From Hippopus hippopus (Eukaryota > Mollusca > Bivalvia > Cardiida > Cardiidae): a stretch of 64,000 nucleotides of DNA. The position numbers were made by a program, and so were the translations under genes. The stretch lies in NCBI GenBank assembly GCA_946811185.2, contig OX328096.1:51846252-51910251 (forward strand), in the 5' to 3' direction. Under the pieces are notes generated by a model. The model saw only the letters and a list, made by a program, of their open reading frames with translations, had not been told where the DNA came from and searched no databases. Below are positions 33,826-45,800 of this stretch, one piece after another. The first letter of the stretch is position 1; each line of letters starts with the position of its first letter.

Positions 33826-36800
33826 GTAAATAAGCCACTGTTATTGTTTACTTTAAACATATGCAAAGTGGAAGCAACACTCATCTAAACTGAGTTTTAT
33901 TCATACACTACAGCATCATTCTGTCTCCAGTTTAAATCAGAATTAATACTCTAATATTTCTTAGCACTCTGTCCTGAAGGCTTTTTTCCTTTTGTATCAT
34001 GACTAGTTAATAGTAATATGAGTCTGTCAATGATATATTCTAGTTCCCTTCAGTCAAATTCATTACAGTCAATTTTAATGGTTATAGGTCAGTGTTCATA
34101 AACTTTTCTTTGTCATCTAAGAAAGATTAACATTTCTACTCTCTGTTTCTTTGATTATGGGTACAAATTATCGTCATGGTTTCATCTGTAAAAAAGCTTT
34201 ATTGTATTATTTATATTTGACATGACAGTGCTTTTAGAAGTGATACAGGAAGTGCTTACAATCAAAACCCATGGCATGAAAATGAAGCACATATTTGGGT
34301 AATTCCAGAAACAATAGCGAAACCAAAATACATCTGAGAGCTACTATAACAATGGGAGTTGTTTAATGTAGAATTCGGTTCCAAATGCTGATGTGTGTAA
34401 ATTAAATTTTGTCTAGCAAAAAGGGCTGGCTATCAATAAGTGTCCATGTGATTTGAAAAATGTTGCTGAAGTACCAATATTGGCGTCTGCATGTGAAGCA
34501 GGTCAAACTAGCCTTTTTCGTTAGTTCTAGAGGTCAGAGTGCTTAAGGATCCACCTGAAAGGTTAAAGAAATAGAGCATACCTAAATATGGTTTACAGAG
34601 AGTTTTGACAGTCTTCAATAAATAATTAAATCACAATCATTTGAAAAAAGATTACTGTTGTTAGTGTTAGTAGAACCAGTTTTGCTATTAATTTTTGAAG
34701 AAATGTACCGCAGCTCAAATGCAAAAACAGAAACATAACCCACTTTCATGGGCCTTGTGACCACATTTAGGTTGATGAGAATGTGATAGGAATGCTGTTG
34801 GTGATAAAAAATGTTAACTGTGTAATGTCCCTATATCTATAGCTATGTAATCTTTTTTTTTTTAACAATTTACAGGGAACCATATTGGACTGGAGAAGAC
34901 AGCAGATGCGATTGTATCAGATTATCATTGGGTTGGAATATACAAGTTCATCAAGGAATTTATCAGGCAGTGTTCAGTTTGTCGAGAAAAACACCCAAAC
35001 ATGTTGTCAGTCACACAAAGCACATCTCTAGCACCTGACACAGGAGTAGGCGTAGATAGCAACTATGATGAAGATGCCACAGAACCTGTAAAATCAACAG
35101 GAAGAACTCTCAGAGTTGGGGAAGGAACACATGTAGATTCAGGGAGAGGCCTGTTTTGGGAAAAGGTATGATATTGTAATTATGGATATATGTGACTGAA
35201 GATATGGAAACTTGTGACACTTAGTCACAATGGATAATTGTCCCCTCTCTGAATAATCTTTGGCAGAACACTGCTTTCTAAGTCACTTAGAAAGCAGTGT
35301 TCTGCCAAGGATTATTCAGAGAGGGGATAATTATCCCATAAACTTACAAAAATAGAGAACCTTTCCAAAATTAGTGAAAAAAAAATTAATTCAAAAATAA
35401 TTATCACATAAATTTGAAAGAGGCAAAGTCCTACCTATTTGCATTTTCTTAACCCTTAAAGGGCCTTTCAAGACTATAGTTGCCTTTGCAGCCAGTGTAG
35501 ATCAAGATTACACTGAACAAAAGTCTTTATAATCTGCTATATCTTTGTAGACAAAAGCAACCATGAATTTTCAATTATTTGGATCTTATTTTTTGACTGA
35601 AAATGTCCCTTGGGTTTATTGGGCACTCTAAGGGTTAAATATTTCCCGCAAGATTATATTAGTATATCAGTCTTCACTTTACACAGGTTGACATTCGATT
35701 GTTGGGACCATACAAGGCAGATACATCTTATAAATACATTCTTGGATTTATTGATTGTCATACTAAATGGCCTGAGGCAATCGTTTTGGACAGTATTACT
35801 TCAACAGCTGTGGTTCAAAGTATCTTGCAAATGATTAGTAGGTAAGAATTATAGTTCATTTTATTATATTCCTATCAGTGAATTACTGGGATTTCTCAGT
35901 GTAATATTTTTTCGGTTTTTCACAGTGAATAACACCACTAGTGACGATATGGTATCATCATAGTTTTCGAATGTTTGCCGGTACTACTTTTTTTCCAGTA
36001 TTTCTCACAGTCTAATGTTTCTGTCTCTGCTTCAATATATCTTTAGTAAACAATAGCACAGTGGAAAGATTTTTGGTACAGTCTTTCTAAACAACCCTGA
36101 GTTAACGACCTTGTGGGAGAAATCTTTTGAAAACATTTCGAGAAAGGAAGATAGCTTTTGTGGGAGAAAGCTCTTGGAAAATATTGTGGAAAAACGAAAA
36201 AATACTACCAACCAGCATTTTCTCCTTTTTCCATAATGTTTTCTATCCTATCAGAAAACCTAAGATCTTTTGTACCAATTTAGTATTTGTCATTTGGAGA
36301 TGTTTTCAATTTGGGAAAGTCTTAACTTGTCATATGGGAAAGGGTTAACTGTTTTTTCTTCTCATTTCTGGTTTTAAATTATAAAGGTGTAAAAAACAAT
36401 GCATGGCTTCAAATGGAGAGATAGATGACGTAACATATCGTCGAGCTTTACGTCATCTGTTGCGTCAGCTGCTTCTGCCAAAAATGGATCATGACTGTTT
36501 GTAAAGAAAAGCCCTATACATGTACACCTACCGTTCTTGATAATTATTAGCAAACAAAGGGAGAATTAGGAATATAATAAATAGAATAATCAACTGGTGG
36601 AGTGTGATATAAAAAATCTGTCACTCGAATGGGGTTTGATACAGTTAAAAAACTCGTCCTTCGGACTCGTTTTTCAACCGCATCACACCCCATTCTAGTG
36701 ACAAATTTTTTTAATATCACACACCACCAGTTGATTATCCTCTATATATCATGTTCCTTGCCATATCGGACTACTGGGTTTTTCATGGGAGTGTCAAGAC

Positions 36801-39800
36801 ACCTCGGAGCCCTAGCCTAGAACTGGTGAAACCCAGGAAATACATAAACATGTGGGCTGTGATATGACTGAAATAATAATGAAAGGGGCGTAAAACACCA
36901 TTCAATCCATCAATTCAATAAAAAACCAAACTGATGTTCTGACTATTGATGATCAGTGAGGAAACTTTTACAGAGTTAACAGGATACCTCCTGCAAGCTT
37001 GTGGCTTGAAAGAAGTAGTGTTTCATTTTGCTACAGTCCTCTACAAGCATTCTTTTATTTCATGGTAATTATCCATGTTTCTCATGGACATTTTCCAAGT
37101 TCCTTGCTTTCCATTTCACTATAGGGGGTAATCATTTATAACAGAAATAAAATGTTAGAACAGAAGAACGTTTTGCATTGTCAAACATTTGTAGTTACAT
37201 ATTTGATCACTGCATTTTTAAGAGTCAAGTTCCGGTAACATCCTTTCTTTTAACTGATTTTTGTATAAGTAAAACATTATATGCTTGTGCTATTGATAGC
37301 TTTGGAAAATATTGTGGAAAAATGGGTTCGTCCCCATAACAAGAAAATTCGCCTTTTCCCACAGTTTTTTCCATAGCGTTGAAGAGTGATATCTTGGCTT
37401 TCTTGGAACTGAACAATTGAAGTAGTTTTTGATAGGTCTCAAAATAAATAGGTGAAAGTTAAACAATACCTCTTTCATTGCGCTGTCAAAAACTGAAAAG
37501 TATCCTATGATTTCCTTTCAAGTTGTAGTAAGAAATTGATTTGATTTAGTATGTTGTTGAAACCCATGAACCTCTCTAACGCTCTAACCACTGAGGATAA
37601 ACTATTAAAATGACAGATTATGATATTATCATTTACTGTATAATTATGACTTCAGTTAATCGAGGAGCTACCGGTAAAAGGTGATATATCACCTTTTACA
37701 TTTATAGATAAAACTCTGGAGTTAATACCAGTTATGAGTGTATTCTTTTTGTTATTTAGCTATTCAAGTTTATACTGTAATAAAATTCTGTTTTTTCTCG
37801 ATTCAGGTATGGCTTGATGGCAGGTTTGCTTATGAGCAAAGATGATGAAATGTTAGAGGATGCACTTGTTAGAGCTTTGGAGATTCTTGATGCTGAGTCA
37901 GACCTTCAGATACAGTTTTTGATAGAAGAGAGGGATCTTTTAACAGGTAATAGCAAATCCAACAATAGGCTCACCAATTGCAAGACCTTACAGCGTGTAT
38001 ACTATGTCCTGTCTACCTTTCACTCAATGCTCTCCCATGTTTTAAATATGCTATGTGTTCATCTATCAGTCTCCACTTGTTAGCTCCACAGGCCCAAGGC
38101 CAGCAGGCCAATGTCATGGCCCGGTGTCCATCGTGCGTCCGTCCGTCCGTCCATGCGTTAACTTTTATTTCAAACATCTTATTCTCTGAAACTACCCATC
38201 CAATTTTGATGAAACTTCACAAAAATGATCCTGCCATGGTCCTCTTCAGAATTTCTTGAAAGAATTTGATTCCTTCAAAAACTCTGGTTGCCATGGCAAC
38301 AGAACTGAAAAATATTGAAAATCTTTTTGTCTGAAACCACAAGGCCTAGGGCTACCAAATTTGGTATGTAGCTTTATCAAGTGGGCATCTACCAAGTTTC
38401 TTCAAATTATAGCCCTGGGGTTAAATTTGGCCCCGCCCCGGGGGTCACAAATTTTATATGGGCTTATATAGGGAAAACTTTAAAATTCTTCTAGTACCTA
38501 GCCATAGGGCCTAGGGCTCCCAAATTTGGTATGTAGCTTTATCAAGTAAGTATCTACCAAGAGTGCCCAAATTATAGCCCTTGGGTCAAATTTGGCCCAG
38601 CCCCGGGGTCACAAGTTTTACATGGGCTTCTATAGGGAAAAGTTAAAAAATCTTCTCGTACCAAGCCACAAGGCCCTGAGGGCTACCAAATTTTGCATGT
38701 AGCTTTATCTAGTGGGTCTCTACCAAGGGTGCCCAAATTATAGCCCTGGGGTCAAATTTGGCCCCATCCCGGGGGTCACAAATTTAACATGGGCTTATAC
38801 AGGGAAAACTTTAAAAATCTACTAGTACCTAGCCATAAGGCCTAGGGCTACCAAATTTTGCATGTAGCTTTATCTACCTCTACCAAGTGGAGAGTTTAAA
38901 ACCAATCAACCAAGTATTGTAATGTTTGGCACGTAGAGTTTTGACTTATTAGCCAGTAGAGCGATACAGGGCCATTGTTTTTCTTTTTCATAAGTGTGTT
39001 AAGTCTGTTTCATTGTGTTATTTTTTGTTTCATATTGCACCAATTTCCATATTTTTTTCAAACTCTAAATGAAGTTATCTAACAGAGTTCTGTCAAAGTG
39101 TGTTACAGTGTTTTGTATTTGGAATCATTTTAAATGTTATGAAGAGTGAAAAGCATTCTTTTTTGTATGTAAAGATAGACTTTTTTTTGCATTAAACTTT
39201 GATGTCATATCTAGTCTCATAATATAGGAGTTCTGATTGCAAAACAACCATCCCATTATTCGTCAGAAGTTGTATTAGAAGATAGTGAGTTTTTATAACA
39301 CTGTTATTGTATCATTAAATCTGGAAATAAGTTGACTGGAATATGATGCATAGATGGATCAATTAAATTCAGCACATACGACAGAAAAAGCTGTTTATCA
39401 CAGCATTTTGTCAAAATTGAATTTGTGCTATTTTTCATTAAACTGTATCAAAACTAGAACCATGTAATTTTCCACCCTGTTTTCTGTTTGTTGCAAGATG
39501 GAAATAAATGTTGTAAAGGTCAGCACTTAAACCTTTACCACACAACCCAGAATTTTAACAATCCCCTTTGAAGGCTTTTGCAAATATTGTTTGATAAGGA
39601 GGAAATGCCGGTAACTGGTTTCCTACTCACAGATTCACAAATCTCATTGCAACCATATTTAAATTGTCAGCTGCAAATGCTTTCAGTTTGGATGGCTCCA
39701 AGTTTTTGGTGTACGGTAAATAGTTGAGGTAAGCCATTTAAGTTTAACTTTCTTTGCTTTGAGAAAGAACAAAGATCAACAACAGAAAGCACAAAATATA

Positions 39801-42800
39801 CTGTCTAAAACTGGATATACATTGGGAGATGTTTTTTATATGTTTTATGACCATATAAGTCATATCCACTCTAAACTTTTAACCCAAGATTAGAAAAATA
39901 TCATTTAATTTATTTAGAGTTTATAAGGGTTAGCAAAATTGTGATAAAGAATAATTTATGAGCCATGCCCTGTGAAAAGAGGACTTAATGCATCTGCAAA
40001 AAGTATGGCCCATTTCAGTGCATGTTACACGGAAGCTGACATTGGTTGAAAATTTTTGCAGTTGGTCAGTTTTCTGCATGGCAAAGGATCATTCTAACTC
40101 ATGATTTGGTTAATTGTTCAACAAAATGGATTTTATGGATTCACAATCATGAATTATTTGAAGACTTGTTTGGTAAAATGCATCGCAGATATGCATCAAA
40201 CCCCCTTTTGCCAGAACATGACTCATACTGCTGTATAAGGGGAAATTCTGCAATGTGGAAATGTTTGGGATCTCGCGATTTTGAAAAATACGCAAACTTT
40301 TCTATCCCATATTTTACCACAAATATACCTACAAATAACGAGTGTTTTGAATCTGCAAACATTTCTCTATGCAAAATGTCCATAATCAGTAATTTGCAAA
40401 TTTTTCAACACACGTATATATCCATGTATACAGAATGTTTTGCTACATGTACATTGAGAAATTTTTTCTTTTTTCAGATGCTCTGTACAAGGAGTTAGCA
40501 GTGGTTACAGAAAAATTTGTGAAGAAATACCCAAGTAGCTGGCATCAGTGTTTTGAGTTTTGTTTGCTTCCATTTAGATTTTCTCGACAGAAGAAATCAA
40601 TTCACACCCCATCTTTCTTAGCCTATTATAGGTATACATATAATAAACTCTTTACTGGAGTCCAAATTGAAAGCATTGGCAGACGACAAAGTAAATGTTG
40701 CTAAAATGATTGGTTTTGTCTTTGAAAGGATAGAAAACATTGTGAGATAAGGAGAAAATGCTGGTCTAATTTTAGACTAGCACAAAAAACTTTTTACAAA
40801 GCAAACAAAGGGCAAAAGCTTGAAGGAAAGGTAGCTATTGTTGTGCTGTGGTTTAGAAAACATGGCAGTAGGATGTGCAACTGCTTATTACAAACTCTTG
40901 CTCAGACCTTGCTTGTTTTTAGCAAATGTTTCTTTTTCTAACAATATTTTTCCAAAGTTATCAGCTGTATGGTATAAAAAGAAGGATTTGTTCAGTCATA
41001 GGTGTAATCTTTTCTGCACCATTTAGATAAAACAGACTGAAAAAAGTCTTTTGAGCACAAATTAGATGAAACAGACTGAAGAAAGGGCCAACATTTCACT
41101 AATATTGGATGGTGTAGATAAAAAAAAAATATTCAAATTACCTTAGTGTAGTCTTTTCTTGTGTTAGACTATCTACAAGAATCAGTGATATACTGAAAGC
41201 ATTTGCAGATGACAAGTGTGGCATAAACACTTGGATTTATCTCTGTAATGGTAGAAAGCATCATGGGAAAAGGAGAAATTTTTGTTACCCACATATTTTC
41301 CTTTCACACATATTTCGTAGAGCCTTCTTCTTCATGGCATTGTTCGGTAAAAAGTCTCTGTGAACATGCTTGTATAAATGACACAGATATAAGATATACT
41401 CTGGCAAAAGGGGGTTTAATGCATTTCTGTGATGCATGATACCACGCAAGTCATCATTTGATTTTTGATCCACTAAAATCCATTTTGTATAACAACAGTC
41501 TAAACACGAGGTACACTGGTCCTTTGATGTGCAGAAAATTGACCAATAGCCAAAAAGTTTCAACCAAGGACAGTCTGCCCAGGTTGACCTGGGTCATTTC
41601 ATTTTGCAGATGCATAAGCCCTCTTTTCACAGAATATGGCTCATATATATATACATGTATATGGCTATTATAACTAAAACATTTATGTTTTAGGGAGCCT
41701 GTATTGCCAGATTCAGTCACAAACAGAAAGGGAGGTGACAGTGATATTTACCTTTCTTCAACTGAAAAACTGAAGTCAACAGATGTTTTGATGGCTCTGC
41801 ATCTGACAGTGTCTGGTGAGCAGGCAACTCCAACTTCAGATACACAGAAAGTGGATGGAACATTCAGCCAACCACAGCCGTCAGGGAAAGAGTCATCAGA
41901 CACTGAGAAAGGTCAAGGTAAGTTGAAGGTCAAAGAGTGCTTAGCCCTTTACTACATGATCCTGCGTTTTAATGACTCTGAGGGAATTACCTTTGGAAAA
42001 TGTTGGTAACCAGAATTTTCTCCTTTTCCCACAACATATAAACCATTTACCTAACAATCCCAAGTTTTAACGACCCTGTTGGAAAAAGCTTTTGAAAACA
42101 TTGTGGAAAAAGGAGAAATTGCTGGTATTCAGTATTTTCTCCTTTCCCCACAATGTTTTCTACCCAATCAGATAAATTGAGTATGTTGGTATCAAGTTTG
42201 AATTTTTGGACTGCAGATATTTTGAATTTGGACTAATCCAAAATTTGTCATGTGGGAAAGGGATAATACCCTTTCAAGGACAAATCCCATCATTTGAGCC
42301 ACATTTAATTTGTTCACTGCAAATGCTTTCAATTTGGACAAGTGTAAAACTTTGTGGTTTGGTAAACAGTCAAGCAATTATTTTTAATGGCCTTTCCGTA
42401 ATTATCATACCCATTGGTAGTAGTTCCTATACCAATACCAGTGTATGCCCATATATTTGACCTTTTTTGAAAACAAGGGCTCTTCCTTTATCACAGGTAA
42501 ATATTATTCTTTCTTACTCTCCAAATAATTAACATTTATGCTTGTAGACTCAGTAATTAGATAAAAAAGGTGAAAAGAGAAATTGATATGACTTTTAAAG
42601 TGTAAAGATACGCTTTGATGTGCTTGTTGATAGATGTTACTGAAAAGTCAGTGAGGTGCAAATGATGACAGTATATTTGAAATCTTGCAACCTAAAGACA
42701 TCTAATGTGTTTTACAGCTGTCTATGTCACAAGAAGTAGGACTGGGAATACTAAACCAAAGTCACTTGATGAGGATGATTTTAAGATCAGTACACCAAAG

Positions 42801-45800
42801 AGGAAGAGCTCCTTGAACTCAGTAGATACGTCAACTCGAAAGCGAGTGAAAGTGGAATCAGTACCAACCACACCTTCTCCAGTCACTTTAAAGGATGTTG
42901 CCAGTGACACAGAATCTGAGGAATTAAACTCAGAAACTAAGGACAAAAAAGCAGTATGTCAGTGTTAACATATTTGATTAGTAAATACTATCTCTGAAAA
43001 TACTAACCTCTAGTGTACTGGGCTGATTTTCAGATGTTGATGAATTAGGTGGATTGTAGGATCTGTATGCAACTTTAGGACACATGGGAATCTAATTATG
43101 ATACCTCCATTTCTCTTTAACTTCTTACCAAACAACTAAGTTTTAGACACGTTCAAATTGGAAGCTTTTGCAGATGACAAATTAGATATGACTCTAAAAC
43201 TGGGGCCTGTCTTTTAATGGGTAAAAAATATTGTGGAAAAAGGAAAAAATGCAGGTTACCAGCAAAAAAATGCAGGTTACCATAGTACTTTTTTCTTCAG
43301 GGTCGTTAAAACTTGGAATTGTGTGGTAAAAGGTTAAGCAGACCCCTTGTTCAATGTAAAGGACCAATACGCACAAGGTTACTTCTTGGTTACAAGGTCA
43401 CCTCCACTTGATTGGGGACTACAAATTGTCTCTGAAATATCTCCTCCCAGGCTGAATAGTGAACCTCTCAGACCTTTGAATTTAAAGATTAGTATTTTAC
43501 AACTACACCTTTCATTAGCTCTTGTAGTGATAAATAAACCCTAAACCCTTGTAGTGCTAAATAAACAAGTTGAGAGGTGAAAAATTGCCAGAAACACAGT
43601 TTGCCTCAACCTGGTGGTTAGGGGTTCAATACCCGGTTGAGGCAAACTTTCATTCTGGCAATTTTTCACCTCTCACCTCTATTGCATGTAAGAAAAGTAG
43701 TCAGTGGCTTGGAAAGAAAGTTGTGTTATTACAGGTGTGAGAAAGCCAGGAAACATGCGTAGGTGCACTGACAGCCATGATATGACCTTAGTTGTTAAAA
43801 AGACGTTAAACTCCGATACAATACAACACAATGCAATACAATGCTTAATGAATGAAATGGTTATTCTCATTGAGTACTTAAGATGCAGATATTGTGAGTT
43901 CAAAGCTGTTTTTGTCAGAATATCTGGCCAAAAAGTGGACAGTGTAGATCCAGGATCAGACTGCATACTAGTATTCTGCGCAATCTAATGTTGATCTTCA
44001 CTGTCAGCATAAGGAATTAAAATCAAGGTCCAGTGCTACAAGGCCTAACTTTTTACCAAACAACAAGATTTTAGACTTATCCAAATTTAAAGCATTTGCC
44101 GACCAGAAAATAAATGTAACTCAGAAATTGAAAATTGTTTTGAGAAAGGTAGAAAATATTGTGGGATAAGGAAAAAATGCGGGTAAAATGCTGCTCAGGG
44201 TCATTAAAAGTCTGTATCGTGTGGTAAAGGATTAATTTACGGAAAATACATAAAAAATATATACCTTTGTGAATGAAATATTTCAGGTTGATCTAGACAC
44301 CTACTACCAGGCCATTACCATGTACATCCAGGGAAATGGGTATCCAGAAAACTCAAGTGGAAGTTTTAAAAGATTGATTAGGGATCAAGCAAAAAACTAC
44401 ACTATCAAGGATGGTGATCTGTACCATGAAGTTGGAAACAAAGGAACCTGGAAGAAAATCATAGCCACAAGAGAAGAGAGAGTAAAACTTCTAGCGGACA
44501 TACATCAGAAAACATCAAGTATGAATGAATATACAAATGTTTATGTTCAACTATTTACCACATGACAAAAGTGTAGACTAGTCCACATTTAAAGCAATTG
44601 CAAACAATGCTTTAAATATGGTTAACATAATGGAATTGTCTTTGATAGGCTAGAAAACATAGGGAAAAGGAGAAAATGTGGATAACCAGCAAATTCTCCT
44701 TTTCCCACAATGTTTTCAAAAGGCTTATTTCTCAGGATCGTTAAAACTTGGTATTGTGTGGTAAAGGGTTAACTCCAGTTCAGTTGAGAATATCATGAGA
44801 AATGGGGCAATTGCATGCAGCAAGCTATTGCCTCTTTTCACGCATTTGTTTTCCATAATGTTTGAATATCATACAAGTATTTTCCTGTCTTTCAAATGTT
44901 TGAACTTTGTGTATTACCTTTTAGTACTTTGAAGGCTTGAAATTTTGTCGCTTGGTATAGAGTTAAGTCATTGAACATCTATCTCATCTATATTAATATT
45001 TGCAGATAAAACGCAGATGTTTGCAGAACTACAGAATATCCACTGGAAAGGCAAACTGATAGATTGTGAGGCCTTTGTGTTGGCTTCTCCATATTGTGAC
45101 AGACATGTCCAGAAATCATTAAAAGATCCTTCTTTACGAAATTTGTCTGAAGCAAAGGTAACTAAATACATATATATTGTTAAACAGTGAGAAAGCCAGA
45201 GTCTGACAAAATGGGAAAAAAAAAGATAATAGCAAGAATACAATTCAAAATTCCAAGGTTAGGATTAAAGATCCTCTTTGATCAAGCAAACAGAAAATAG
45301 AAACGGTAATCCTGTTTACTGAAAAAAAAAGAAAGGAATTTTTACATATGTCTTTACCAAACTACCAATTTATGTACTCGTCCACCTCAAAGCATTTGGA
45401 GAGGACAAATTTAATATGGCTTCTGTGATGTATTTGTCTTTGAAATGGTTGAAAACATTGTTGGAATAAACGAAAATGGTGTTTACCATCATTTTCTGCT
45501 TTTCCCACAGTGTTTCAAAAACCTTCATCAGGGTTGTCAAAACTGGGGGTTGTTTAGTAAAGGGTAAAGACAAGTTACAGTTCAACAGATCATCTCATTC
45601 TTAGATAAAACATGTAACTCAAGATCTATTCTATTTTTGTTCTGTGTAAATGATCTGTTTGAAGTGTGTGACTTTTACCACTTGGTTGACAGGGTCAAGA
45701 TACTATTTGGAATTACATGTATATTGACTAAGATCTTTCTTAATTAACATTCCATAGCTCATAATATACTTTTAATTTCCATATATAATAAACTCATTAC

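Noticed and set aside
37240..37400. Possible further MITE copy (GGAAAATATTGTGGAAAAATGG)
   Set aside because: The hairpin centre and termini do not match the family; at most a very old fragment.
40046..40498. 150-codon open frame running into exon 5
   Set aside because: Mostly a translation of the second MITE family and the 200 bp module; exon 5 is read in the phase set by exon 4.
42722..42946. Minus-strand open frame opposite integrase/ZnF exon 7
   Set aside because: Shadow of a low-complexity coding exon.
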